Source: an uncultured Acidobacteriota bacterium
Lineage (GTDB): Bacteria > Acidobacteriota > Thermoanaerobaculia > UBA5066
Assembly: GCA_937888435.1 (NCBI GenBank)
Contig: CALAQS010000330.1
Location: forward strand, 1 to 34,116
DNA length: 34,116 nt
Direction: 5' to 3'
The notes below the pieces were generated by a model, which ran no database searches, was not told the origin of the DNA, and saw only the letters and a list, made by a program, of their open reading frames with translations. Within the stretch, counting starts at the first letter, position 1; each line of letters begins with the position of its first letter. A program made the position numbers and the translations under genes. Shown one piece after another: positions 8,098 through 16,127 of the stretch.

Positions 8098-9048
8098 TTA
8101 GCGTTTCGACTTTTTCGCCGGCTTGCGAGACTTCTTCGCGGCCTTCTTCTTCTTCGGGGCGGACCTCTTCGCCGGTCTCCTCTTGGGAGCGGATTTCCTG
8201 GCCGCTTTCCTCTTCGGAGAGGACTTCCTCGCGGTTTTCTTCTTCGCGGCCTTCTTTTTCACGGCGACCTTTTTCTTCTTGGTCGCCGCCTTCTTCTTCG
8301 GAGAAGCCTTGGCCGCCGGAGCCGCTGGCTTCGGAGCGGGAGGAGCTGGCGCCTTCGGGGCCGCCGGAGCCGCTGGCTTCGGAGCGGGAGGAGCTGGCGC
8401 CTTCGGGACCGCCGGAGCCGCTGGCTTCAGAGCGGGTGGGGCTGGCGCCTTCGGGACCGCCGGAGCCGCTGGCTTCGGAGCCGGTGCGGGAGCTGCGGCC
8501 GCGGGAGCAGCGGATTTCGGCGCCACTTGAGGAGCGGGGGCCGGCGCGGGCTTCGGCGCGACCGCGACGCCCGCTGCCCGGAGTACCTGCTCGGCGTGGT
8601 GCTCGGTGTCGACCTTGTCGAAGACGTGGCGAATTCGCCCGTCCTTGCCCACGAGGAATGACTTGCGCAGCGGACCGACTCCCCACGCGGGATTCGGGTT
8701 CTGGCCCCAAGCGCCATACGCCTCATGGACGGCGTGATCGGCATCCGTCAGGAGCTCGAACGGCAGGTTGTACTTGGCAGCGAACGCATTGTGCGACGCG
8801 GAGTCGTCGCGCGAGATTCCGAGGACCTCGATCCCGGCGCTCTTCAGCTCGCCCCAGGAGTCGCGCAGGCTGCACGACTCGCGCGTGCATCCGGGAGTGT
8901 CGTCTTTCGGGTAGAAATAGATCAAAACGTCCTTGCTATTGCGATAGTCGTGCAGCGAAATTGTCTTGCCCGAGCGAGCCGGAAGCGAAAAATCGGGAGC
9001 GGTCGAACCGGCGCTCAGGGGCGTGGAAGCCTTCATTTCATCGGCCAT
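8098..9048 (-). CDS. Bcp/PrxQ peroxiredoxin with a long Ala/Pro/Lys C-terminal tail
   Basis: Residues 1-160 form a complete thioredoxin-fold peroxiredoxin of the Bcp/PrxQ class, which reduces H2O2 and organic peroxides. TPGCTRESC supplies the peroxidatic Cys54 and the PrxQ-type resolving Cys59, followed by FLVGKDGRI. Family members normally end near there. This protein continues for about 155 residues: an Ala/Pro/Lys linker (163-248) with about 3.4 copies of a 16-residue unit, then a strongly basic segment (249-316) of KKK, KKKAAKK and RKSAPKR blocks resembling the tails of histone H1, AlgP and mycobacterial HU. The tail is in frame with no break and ends at a normal stop. DNA or nucleoid binding is inferred from composition. 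The ATG has GGAGG nine bases upstream. It follows the MBL gene by 27 bases. Confidence 0.9.
   Translation of the reverse strand: MADEMKASTPLSAGSTAPDFSLPARSGKTISLHDYRNSKDVLIYFYPKDDTPGCTRESCSLRDSWGELKSAGIEVLGISRDDSASHNAFAAKYNLPFELLTDADHAVHEAYGAWGQNPNPAWGVGPLRKSFLVGKDGRIRHVFDKVDTEHHAEQVLRAAGVAVAPKPAPAPAPQVAPKSAAPAAAAPAPAPKPAAPAVPKAPAPPALKPAAPAVPKAPAPPAPKPAAPAAPKAPAPPAPKPAAPAAKASPKKKAATKKKKVAVKKKAAKKKTARKSSPKRKAARKSAPKRRPAKRSAPKKKKAAKKSRKPAKKSKR
8311..8475 (-). repeat. 48-bp coding tandem repeat (peroxiredoxin linker)
   Basis: Three full and one partial copies of a 48-bp unit, encoding the 16-residue unit KPAAPAVPKAPAPPAL with few changes. The third base of several codons is also conserved, which suggests recent duplication. 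Copy number probably varies between strains (inference). Confidence 0.9.
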
Positions 9049-9075
9049 CTGGCGGTCCTCCGGCCGGGTAGGATA

Positions 9076-10071
9076 TCAAAGTAAGGCGGCCGGCACGAGG
9101 CGGTAACGGTCGCGTGTTTCGGAGACGATTTTCTCGACGCGCCCGGTGTCCTCGAGGTACATCAGGAACCCGAGGATCTCGCTGTAAGCGAGGAAAACGT
9201 TGAGCGTCTTCACGCGCGGGAAGATCGCGGCCACCAGGTCGCGGACAACCGCCGGCCCCTTTGCCAGTTCGCGCTCGATCTGCCCGACGCGAATGCCGTA
9301 CCGCCGGTCGAGCGTCTTGCGGTGAGCGGACCAGTCCGTGACCGGCGCACCGTGTCCGGTGAGCAGCGTCGCATCGCCGCTCGTCCTCCCGATCTCATCG
9401 AGCGTCTCGAAATAGCGCGTGACGCTGCGAAAAGGGCGGCCGGACTCCTCGGGGTCCTCGTCGACGACCGCGTTCGGCGTGATCTCCTTCAGCACGGTGT
9501 CCCCCGTGAAGACGACGCCCGCCTCCGGGATCGTGAACGTGAGGCTGCCGGGCGTGTGCCCGGGTGTCGATCGCACGACGACGGACCAGCCGTCGCCCGG
9601 CAGAGTCTCCCCGCCCGAGAGCTCGTCCCACACCTCGAGCGGCTTCGCGAAGCGGTCGACGGCGGTGACCGAGGCGACGACCGCGAGGCGCGGCAGGAGG
9701 CCGAAGCCCGCCCGGGCCATGTCCTCGAGGAGCAGCCCATGGCTGCGCTCCTGCCGGAAATTGCGGCGGTCGAGCCTCCCGCCGTACAGCGTCGCGCCCG
9801 AAGCGTCGGCCACCTTCTCCGCGAGGCCGTAATGATCTTGATGGCCGTGAGTGAGGAGGACGCGCTTCACGTCGGAGACCTCGAGGCCGAATCTCTTCAG
9901 GCCCGCTCCGAGCGCGTCCCAGGCCTCCTCCGTCAGCGGCCCGCTGTCGATGAGCGTGATGGGATCGCGCAAGATCACATGGACGTTGACGGGCCCGACG
10001 GGAAAGGGGGTGGGTACCGAAAGAGTTTCTATGAATGATGAAGAACGCCCCGGCGCGCCCCTTACGCCCAA
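9076..10071 (-). CDS. Metallo-beta-lactamase-fold hydrolase (LACTB2/glyoxalase II-like)
   Basis: An MBL-fold hydrolase with the binuclear metal motif THGHQDH, a later His in STPGHTPGS, Asp in FTGDT and His in LTGHG. A C-terminal helical domain of about 80 residues, as in LACTB2-type proteins, follows. Such enzymes cleave thioesters, lactones or nucleic acids; its place at the end of the beta-oxidation block suggests a CoA-thioester or related substrate, but this is a guess. The start is uncertain. Homology begins near FIETLSVPTPFPVGPVN (about 10035), and no ATG or GTG lies there. The TTG at 10071, overlapping the acyl-CoA dehydrogenase stop, is the only conventional candidate; a rare ATA start is also possible. 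Confidence 0.82.
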   Translation of the reverse strand: MGVRGAPGRSSSFIETLSVPTPFPVGPVNVHVILRDPITLIDSGPLTEEAWDALGAGLKRFGLEVSDVKRVLLTHGHQDHYGLAEKVADASGATLYGGRLDRRNFRQERSHGLLLEDMARAGFGLLPRLAVVASVTAVDRFAKPLEVWDELSGGETLPGDGWSVVVRSTPGHTPGSLTFTIPEAGVVFTGDTVLKEITPNAVVDEDPEESGRPFRSVTRYFETLDEIGRTSGDATLLTGHGAPVTDWSAHRKTLDRRYGIRVGQIERELAKGPAVVRDLVAAIFPRVKTLNVFLAYSEILGFLMYLEDTGRVEKIVSETRDRYRLVPAALL

Positions 10072-11846
10072 AGGTCGTACGGGTATCCGCCCGCCTCGTA
10101 CACGCGGTCGCTGATCGAGGTGCACTCGGCGTCGCGGTTCTTGTCGAGCGCTTTGAGGTTCGCGACCATGCGGTGCCTGGCCTTGGAGCCGAACCAGCGC
10201 GCGATCTCGATCTCCCCTGCGGCTTTCTCCTCGCCTTTCTTCGCGATCGAAGCCGTCACGCGCGACAGCGTCGCGATCTGGGCGTAGAGGTCGATGAGGA
10301 CGTCGGCGAGGCGCTCCTGCTGGTACTCCTTGTCGACGACCTTCTTCCCGTGCTTGCGCAGGATCGTCTCGCACGCATTCGCGAAGATTCCGGCGTACCG
10401 CCCGACCTGGTCGGCCTCGGGAGCGAGCGACGGGTGCACCTTCGTGAGCCTGTCGTGCGTGATGACTCCTTTCAGCCGCTTGTGGGCGTACTCGGTGAGG
10501 ACCCCGCGCTGCGCCAGCGGGCTCCTGAGCGCGCTCTGGACCTCCTTGAGCGAATCGCCCAGGTCCTTCATGCCCGAGAGGGCGAGCAGGAGGCGCAGGA
10601 TCTCGTTCGTGCCCTCGAAGATCATGTTGATACGGCTGTCGCGGAGCGCGCGCCCATATGGGTACTCGTTCATGAAGCCGTTGCCGCCGGCGATCTGCAG
10701 GCCGTCGTTGATGTTCTGCCAGAGGACTTCCGTGCCGAACACCTTGCAGCACGCCCCCTCGAGCGAGTAGTCGCCGATGCCCTTGTCCACGAGGCCGGCC
10801 GTCAGGTAGACCATCGACTCCAGGGCGTACGTGGTCGCCGTCATCCGCGCGATCTTGTGGCGGATCATCTCGAAGTCGGCGATGCGGGTCTTGAACTGCC
10901 TGCGCTGCGTCGCGTGGTCGACGGCGAGCTTGAGCATCATCTTCGAGCCGCCGACCGAGCCGGCGCCGAGCGACGTACGACCCGTGTTGAGCGTCTCGAG
11001 GGCGATTTTGAAACCGTGGCCCTTCTCACCGATGAGGTTCGCGGCGGGGACGCGGCAGTTCTCGAAGATGATCTGGCACGTGGAGGACGCGCAGAGGCCG
11101 AGCTTCTTCTCCTCGGCGCCGCGTGAAAGGCCGGGCAGGGTGCCGTCCTCGTTCGCAATGACGGCGAAGCAGGAGATCTCCTTGTGCTTTTCCTTCTCGG
11201 GGGTCTCGGAGGGGATACGGGCGAACACCGAGAAGAAGCGGGCGAATCCGCCGTTGCTGATCCACTGCTTCGTGCCGTTCAGGACGTACTCGTTCGTGGC
11301 GGGGTCGAAGACGGCGGTCGTCTTGAGCGAGCCCGCGTCCGAGCCGGCCTCCGGTTCGGTGAGGCAGAAGGCCGCGATCAGCTTTCCGCTCGCGAGAGAG
11401 GGCAGCCATTTCTTCTTCTGCTCGTCGCTCCCGAAGAGGACGACGGGCTTGCAGCCGATGGACAGGTGCGCCCCGACGACGATGGAGGCCGAGGCATCGA
11501 GCGGCGCGATCGTCTCCGTCATCCGGCAGTACGCCGCCGACGAGAAGCCGCTGCCGCCGTATTCCTCGGGAATCGTCATGCCGAGGACACCTAGCTCGCC
11601 CATGGCCTTGACGGCCTCGCGCGGGAAGAAGTGCGCCGCGTCCATCTTCTCGGAGTCGAGATGGGCCGCATCGAACTCCGTGTAGGCGCCCGCGAACGCC
11701 TCCACGGTCTCCTTCACGTCCTGCGGGATCTCGGGGAACGGAAAGACGAGGTCCTCCGCGATGTGGCCCTGAAACAGCGTTTTCAGGAAGGATTCGACTT
11801 CGACGGTTTCGGACTTGGCGATCGTCGGTTCTTTGACTGTGGACAT
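10062..11846 (-). CDS. Acyl-CoA dehydrogenase (VLCAD/ACAD9-like, long form)
   Basis: A 594-aa FAD-dependent acyl-CoA dehydrogenase that catalyses the first step of beta-oxidation, forming trans-2-enoyl-CoA. It contains the FAD/substrate signatures CLTEPEAGSDAGS and NGTKQWISNGG, QIAGGNGFMNEYPYGRALRDSRI near the C-terminal part of the core, and FEGTNEI with the catalytic Glu. The extra C-terminal helical domain of about 150 residues matches the long VLCAD/ACAD9 layout and suggests long-chain substrates. The ATG has GGGGAG and GGAG just upstream. The 60-base gap after the FadB gene contains a degraded dispersed motif (AGAATTTCTTACAAAG at 11870-11885) but no convincing promoter. Electrons would go to an electron-transfer flavoprotein not encoded here. 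Confidence 0.93.
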   Translation of the reverse strand: MSTVKEPTIAKSETVEVESFLKTLFQGHIAEDLVFPFPEIPQDVKETVEAFAGAYTEFDAAHLDSEKMDAAHFFPREAVKAMGELGVLGMTIPEEYGGSGFSSAAYCRMTETIAPLDASASIVVGAHLSIGCKPVVLFGSDEQKKKWLPSLASGKLIAAFCLTEPEAGSDAGSLKTTAVFDPATNEYVLNGTKQWISNGGFARFFSVFARIPSETPEKEKHKEISCFAVIANEDGTLPGLSRGAEEKKLGLCASSTCQIIFENCRVPAANLIGEKGHGFKIALETLNTGRTSLGAGSVGGSKMMLKLAVDHATQRRQFKTRIADFEMIRHKIARMTATTYALESMVYLTAGLVDKGIGDYSLEGACCKVFGTEVLWQNINDGLQIAGGNGFMNEYPYGRALRDSRINMIFEGTNEILRLLLALSGMKDLGDSLKEVQSALRSPLAQRGVLTEYAHKRLKGVITHDRLTKVHPSLAPEADQVGRYAGIFANACETILRKHGKKVVDKEYQQERLADVLIDLYAQIATLSRVTASIAKKGEEKAAGEIEIARWFGSKARHRMVANLKALDKNRDAECTSISDRVYEAGGYPYDLWA

Positions 11847-11906
11847 CTCCGCTCCCCTCAGCGCGATTCAGAATTTCTTACAAAGTGAATGTGGGCCGTC
11901 CTTTTC

Positions 11907-14120
11907 TCATTCGAAGAACTTCTTTCCTGTGTTGGCCATCTCGATCAGCAGCGGCGCCGGGACGAAACGCTCGCCTTTTTCCTTCGCGAGCTTCTGGAGA
12001 CCCTCGACGATCTCCTTCGCGCCCACGGAATCCGCATACGCGCACAGGCCGCCGCGGAAGGGCGGGAATCCGGTGCCGAAGATCATCGCGAGGTCGAGCT
12101 TCGCGGGGCTCGCGACGATGCTTTCGGACAGGCAGTACGCGGCCTCGTTGATCATCGGGAGGATCAGGCGCTCTTCGATTTCGGAAGAAGAAAGATTCTT
12201 AGAAGGTGAAGAAAGGCCCAGCTCGCCATACACCGCCTGGTCCGGTCCGCCGCGCTTGTCCTTTTCGTAGAAATAAAATCCCTTCCCGACCTTCCGGCCG
12301 AGGCGGCCGGCCGCGACGAGCTTTTCGAGCGCCGGATCCGCGGGCATGCGCGCCGGGAAGGCGGCCGCCATCGTCCCGCCGGCCTTTGCGGCGACGTCGA
12401 TGCCGACGTCGTCGAGAAGCTCGATCGGCCCTACCGGCATTCCGAACGTGCGCATCGCCTTGTCGATGGACTCCATCGAATTGCCTTCGAGCAAGAGCCG
12501 CACCGCCTCGCCGATGTAGGGGCTGAGGATGCGGTTCACGAGGAAGCCGGGCGAGTCCTTCACGACGACCGGCGTCTTCCCCAGCTTTTTCGCGAGATCG
12601 AAGACCGTTGCCGTCACCTCGGGGTCGGTCTTCACGCCGTAGATGACCTCGACGAGAGGCATCTTGTGCACGGGGTTGAAGAAGTGCATTCCCACGACGC
12701 GCTCGGGGTGCGCCGCTTTCGAGGCGATCTCGGTGATCGGAAGCGTCGAGGTGTTGGAGGCGAAGATGGCCTTCGCGGGCACGACGCGCTCCCAGTCCGC
12801 GAGAACCGCCTGCTTGACGGCCATCTTCTCGAGCACCGCCTCGATCGTGATGTCGCAGCCCTCGAAGCCCGCGTACTCGAGCGACCCGCCGAGGAGCGCC
12901 ATCTTCCTCGCGAAATCGGCGCGGGTCATCCGGCGCTTTTTGAGCAGCTCCTTCCAGATACGCGCCGCCTGCGCATATCCCAGTGCGAGCGCCTCGGGCT
13001 TGATGTCCTTCATACGCGTCGGATAGCCCTTGTCGGCCGCGAGCTGGGCGATGCCGCCTCCCATGACGCCGGCGCCGAGGACGCCCACGCGCGCGATCTT
13101 CCGCGGTCTGACTCCGGCGCCGGGCGCCCCGAGAGCTTCGACGCCCGTCTCCTTTTTGACCTCTTCCATCCGGAAGAAGAGGCCCATCAGGCTCCGCATG
13201 ACCGGCGTGCCGATGAGCGATCGGACGCCTTCGACCTCGAATTCGAGCGCCTTCGCGAAATCTTCGCCGAACCCTTTCTCGACGACACCGAGCGCCGTGA
13301 GCGGCGCCGGATACTGGCCCTTCGTCTCTTTCAGGACCGACTGGCGCGCTTTCGAGAAGACGATGCCTTTGCCGGCCCCCTCGAGGAATTTCTCCACGAG
13401 CTTCGGCTCGTGGACGCGTGCCGGCGCGCCGCCCGGACCCGCGTTCGAGCGCTTTTTCGTGCCGAACTTCCCCCGGGCGAACGCCTTCGCCCAATCCCCG
13501 AGGATCGCCTGCGGGACGACCTCGTCCACGAGGCCGATCCGCTTCGCACGCTTCGCGTCGAGAACCTTCCCCGCGAGGATGACGTCGAGGGCGTTTGCGA
13601 GGCCGATCATGCGTGGGAGGCGCGTCGTGCCGCCCCAGGCCGGCAGGATGCCGAGCTTGATCTCCGGAAGGCCGATCTGGGTCTTCGGCGAGTCGGACGC
13701 GAGCCGCCAGTCCATCGCGAGAGCGGTCTCGCAGCCGCCGCCCACGCAAGCGCCGTCGATCGCGGCGACCGTGGGAAACGGCAGATTCGCGAGCTTGTTG
13801 AAGGTCCGGTGCCCGCCCCGGATCATCTCGGGATCCGCGTTCCGGTCGGCCTTTGCGATCTCGTTCACGTCCGCGCCGGCGATGAAGACTCCCGGCTTGG
13901 CCGAGAGAAGCAGGAGCGCTTTCACGTCGGAACGCGCCGCGAGGCCGTCGACGACGCGCTCGAACTCCCTCATGACGGGCGTCGAGAACTTGTTCACCTT
14001 CTCGCCTGGCGTGTCGAAGACGAGAAGGGCGAGGCCATCCGGCTCGACCGTGAGCCGGAAGGGTGAGAGCGAGCCGGCCGAAGCCGTGGCCGGGACTGTT
14101 TCAGCGACGAGCGTGGACAT
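11907..14120 (-). CDS. fadB: Multifunctional enoyl-CoA hydratase / 3-hydroxyacyl-CoA dehydrogenase (FadB/FadJ type)
   Basis: A 737-aa fusion that performs steps two and three of beta-oxidation. The N-terminal crotonase domain has AGADVNEI (oxyanion hole), GGGCETALAMD and GLPEIKLGILPAWGG, with both catalytic Glu residues present. The dehydrogenase half has the NAD motif GVLGAGVMGGG, the SNTSTLPIT loop, MHFFNPVHKMPLVE with the catalytic His, and a C-terminal HAD domain pair. Its start overlaps the thiolase stop by one base (TGATG). An insertion SSPSKNLSSSE around residue 635, inside the C-terminal domain, coincides with a copy of the CTTAGAAGG motif. FadB versus FadJ cannot be separated by eye; the symbol indicates function. 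Confidence 0.93.
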   Translation of the reverse strand: MSTLVAETVPATASAGSLSPFRLTVEPDGLALLVFDTPGEKVNKFSTPVMREFERVVDGLAARSDVKALLLLSAKPGVFIAGADVNEIAKADRNADPEMIRGGHRTFNKLANLPFPTVAAIDGACVGGGCETALAMDWRLASDSPKTQIGLPEIKLGILPAWGGTTRLPRMIGLANALDVILAGKVLDAKRAKRIGLVDEVVPQAILGDWAKAFARGKFGTKKRSNAGPGGAPARVHEPKLVEKFLEGAGKGIVFSKARQSVLKETKGQYPAPLTALGVVEKGFGEDFAKALEFEVEGVRSLIGTPVMRSLMGLFFRMEEVKKETGVEALGAPGAGVRPRKIARVGVLGAGVMGGGIAQLAADKGYPTRMKDIKPEALALGYAQAARIWKELLKKRRMTRADFARKMALLGGSLEYAGFEGCDITIEAVLEKMAVKQAVLADWERVVPAKAIFASNTSTLPITEIASKAAHPERVVGMHFFNPVHKMPLVEVIYGVKTDPEVTATVFDLAKKLGKTPVVVKDSPGFLVNRILSPYIGEAVRLLLEGNSMESIDKAMRTFGMPVGPIELLDDVGIDVAAKAGGTMAAAFPARMPADPALEKLVAAGRLGRKVGKGFYFYEKDKRGGPDQAVYGELGLSSPSKNLSSSEIEERLILPMINEAAYCLSESIVASPAKLDLAMIFGTGFPPFRGGLCAYADSVGAKEIVEGLQKLAKEKGERFVPAPLLIEMANTGKKFFE
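12184..12215 (+). repeat. Dispersed CTTAGAAGG motif, copy in fadB
   Basis: The plus strand holds GAAAGATTCTTAGAAGGTGA within a longer purine-rich island flanked by GAAGA on both sides. This is one of the fullest copies. On the gene strand it reads as Ser-Pro-Ser-Lys-Asn-Leu-Ser-Ser-Ser, an apparent loop insertion in the C-terminal domain of the FadB-type protein. Confidence 0.7.
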
Positions 14121-15376
14121 CAGACCGCCTCCAGGAGGATCGATGCGCCCTGCCCGCCCCCGACGCAGAGCGTCGCGAGGCCGTGCGCGACCTTGCGGCG
14201 GCGCATCTCGAGAAGGAGCGTCAGGATGAGGCGCGTCCCCGAGCTCCCGACCGGATGCCCGAGGGCGATCGCGCCGCCGTTCACGTTGAGAATGTCGTCC
14301 GCGATCCCTCCGAGCTCGGGAGACCTCGCGAACGCGTCGAGATTCGCGAGGACCTGGGCCGCGAACGCCTCGTTGATCTCGACGAGGCCCACGTCCTTCA
14401 TCGAAAGGCCGGCCTTCTTCAGCGCGATCGGCGTCGAGCGCGACGGACCGAGGCCCATGCGCTCGGGCTCGAGGCCGGCGAAGCCCCAGCCGGAGATGCG
14501 GCCGAGGGGCCTCAAGGCATGCTTCGTGACGTACTCCTCCGAGGCGACGACGACGGCTGCACCGCCATCCGTGATCTGGGAGGAGTTGCCCGCCGTGACC
14601 GTTCCGAATTTCCGGTCGAAGAAAGGCCGAAGCTTCGCGAGGGCTTCCATCGTCTGGTTCTCGCGCACGCCGTTGTCGAGCGTGAGGACGCGGTCGTAGT
14701 CCGGCGGGACAGGCACGGGGACGATCTCCTCGGCCAGCTTTGCGCGGGCCGCGGTGGCGCGGTGGTGCGAGCGCAGCGCGAAGGCGTCCTGCGCCTCGCG
14801 CGTGAGGTGGCCCTCTTTCGCGAGGATCTCGGCGGTGTCCCCCATGCCGAGGTCGCACACGGGGTCCGTCAGGCCCTGCTTGAGGCCGATCACGGGCTTG
14901 AAGAGGTCCTTCCAGGGCATCTTCGAAAACGCCGATACCCTGCCGCCCGCGGTCTTCGACATGCCGGCCTTCGTGAAGACCTCCTTGACGCCGTCGCGAT
15001 AGAGAAACGGTATCTGCGTCATGTTCTCGACGCCGCCCGCGAGAACGACGTCCGCTTCGCCCGTCGCGATGAGGCGCGCGGCCTCCACGACGGACTCGAT
15101 GCCGGACGCGCAGTTGCGCGAGACCGAGTGCGCAGGCTTCTCCTTCGGAACACCGGCGCGGAGCGCGATGATGCGCGCGATATTCGAGGCGTCGACGGGC
15201 GTCGCGATGTTGCCGAAGATGGCCTGGTCGATCGCGTCGGGCTCGACACCCGCGCGAGCCATCGCCTCGACGGCGGCCGTGCGGCCGAGGTCGACGGCGG
15301 AGACTCCGGTGAAGTCGGTGCCGGCGCGCGCGAAGGGCGTGCGGGCTCCGTGAACGACGAATGCGGTCTTGCTCAC
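14120..15376 (-). CDS. fadA: Acetyl-CoA C-acyltransferase (3-ketoacyl-CoA thiolase)
   Basis: A 418-aa degradative thiolase that cleaves 3-ketoacyl-CoA with CoA, the last step of beta-oxidation. The nucleophilic Cys is in SRNCASGIESV, the second-half signature NVNGGAIALGHPVGSSGTR carries the catalytic His, and LCVGGGQGASILLE carries the second active-site Cys. Length and the pairing with a FadB/FadJ-type alpha subunit fit a trifunctional-complex beta subunit (FadA or FadI). The GTG start has AGGAG nine bases upstream and overlaps the stop of the regulator gene, so regulator, thiolase and FadB are probably one transcript. A weak variant of the dispersed motif (GGTTCTTTGAAGG, 15405-15417) lies just upstream, in the regulator's 3' end. 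Confidence 0.95.
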   Translation of the reverse strand: MSKTAFVVHGARTPFARAGTDFTGVSAVDLGRTAAVEAMARAGVEPDAIDQAIFGNIATPVDASNIARIIALRAGVPKEKPAHSVSRNCASGIESVVEAARLIATGEADVVLAGGVENMTQIPFLYRDGVKEVFTKAGMSKTAGGRVSAFSKMPWKDLFKPVIGLKQGLTDPVCDLGMGDTAEILAKEGHLTREAQDAFALRSHHRATAARAKLAEEIVPVPVPPDYDRVLTLDNGVRENQTMEALAKLRPFFDRKFGTVTAGNSSQITDGGAAVVVASEEYVTKHALRPLGRISGWGFAGLEPERMGLGPSRSTPIALKKAGLSMKDVGLVEINEAFAAQVLANLDAFARSPELGGIADDILNVNGGAIALGHPVGSSGTRLILTLLLEMRRRKVAHGLATLCVGGGQGASILLEAV

Positions 15377-16071
15377 TGGGGTTTTCTCCTGCGCCTCTCG
15401 GTGACCTTCAAAGAACCTCCCGGCGCGGCGAAGCCGCGCAGCAGCGTGCCCACGAGCTGTTTCGCGTCCGCGATCGGCTTCCTCTCCCCCGACAGCAGCC
15501 ACTCCGAGAGAATTTCGTCCGCGGCGCCGAAGAGAACGCGCACGGCGAGACGGGGGTCGAGGCTGCGGCGGAACTCGCCGCGCGCGATGCCATCGCGCAG
15601 GACGTCGCCGAGGAGGCGGAAATATTCGACGAGCTTGCTGCGAGAGAAGCGTTCGACGAGCCGGGCGCTTCGCCTGAGCTCGATCTGGAACACCGACGCG
15701 AGGTCGCGGTCCGAGCCTATGAACTGGAGATGGAGGTCCACGAGCGCCGTTAGCCGCTCGCCGGCCGGCGCTTTCGAACGCGCCAGAGCCCGACCTTTTT
15801 CGAGGACGCCGTCCATCGACTCGTCGAACACGACGCCGAGGAGGTCTTCCTTGTTGCGGAAATAGAGGTAGACCGTGCCCTCGGCCACCTTCGCCGCGGC
15901 CGCGATCTCGGCGATGCGGGCCTCGTGGAACCCCCGCCGGCCGAACGTCCGGACGGCCGCCTCGAGAATGCGCCGGCGCTTCTCGGGGTCGGCGCCGGCG
16001 GGAGCGCGCTCCTCGCCGGCGGTCGGGAGAACCGCCTCAGGAAGCGCGTCGCGACCCGATGAATGAGCCAT
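15373..16071 (-). CDS. TetR-family fatty-acid regulator (FadR/YsiA type)
   Basis: A 232-aa repressor. Residues around 30-80 form a typical TetR helix-turn-helix (RRRILEAAVRTFGRRGFHEARIAEIAAAAKVAEGTVYLYFRNKEDLL), and the C-terminal ligand domain resembles the FadR/YsiA branch, whose ligand is long-chain acyl-CoA. It leads the beta-oxidation operon and overlaps the thiolase start. A FadR-like box covers its start codon, which suggests autorepression. Start choice: ATG at 16071; a GTG one codon upstream lies five bases after a TAGGCT hexamer, so a leaderless start there is also possible. Divergent from acetate kinase across a gap of about 55 bases, so it may influence that operon too. Confidence 0.88.
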   Translation of the reverse strand: MAHSSGRDALPEAVLPTAGEERAPAGADPEKRRRILEAAVRTFGRRGFHEARIAEIAAAAKVAEGTVYLYFRNKEDLLGVVFDESMDGVLEKGRALARSKAPAGERLTALVDLHLQFIGSDRDLASVFQIELRRSARLVERFSRSKLVEYFRLLGDVLRDGIARGEFRRSLDPRLAVRVLFGAADEILSEWLLSGERKPIADAKQLVGTLLRGFAAPGGSLKVTERRRRKPQ

Positions 16072-16077
16072 CACTCA
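16060..16077. promoter_or_regulatory. Candidate FadR-type operator over the TetR start codon
   Basis: TGAATGA-GCCA-TCACTCA: two 7-base arms, six of seven matching as inverted repeats, separated by four bases. The known B. subtilis FadR box is TGAATGA-N4-TCATTCA, and this site differs at one base of the right arm. It lies across the start of a FadR-type regulator. A second inverted repeat (GGCGC-GCT-GCGCC at 16086-16098) lies next to it. Binding is inferred. Confidence 0.6.
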
Positions 16078-16115
16078 GTAGCCTAGGCGCGCTGCGCCGG
16101 GCTGTCAAGGGAGAC

Positions 16116-16121
16116 CATAAT
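16116..16121 (+). promoter_or_regulatory. Candidate -10 box for the ackA-xfp operon
   Basis: CATAAT followed by exactly six bases and then the GTG start of acetate kinase. The geometry is that of a leaderless transcript and is the same as at the BMP lipoprotein gene. No good -35 is visible. Confidence 0.45.
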
Positions 16122-16127
16122 CCGCGC

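Noticed and set aside
8311-8475. Regular 48-bp repeats considered as a CRISPR array
   Set aside because: No unique spacers; units are contiguous, in frame and encode a repetitive peptide linker. No cas genes nearby.
6192-9071. Very long plus-strand open frame (959 codons) opposite deoB, TPR and peroxiredoxin genes
   Set aside because: Arg/Pro/Gly-rich translation with no domain; typical antisense shadow in GC-rich DNA. The minus-strand genes have clear families and signals.
11847-11906. ATTCA/TGAAT inverted repeat upstream of the acyl-CoA dehydrogenase as a FadR box
   Set aside because: Spacing is about 15 bases rather than four, and the arms are only five bases; it does not match the box at 16060.
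16059-16127. Longer acetate kinase start at the upstream ATG
   Set aside because: It would overlap the regulator's coding start and operator, and the added residues do not resemble the family N-terminus.
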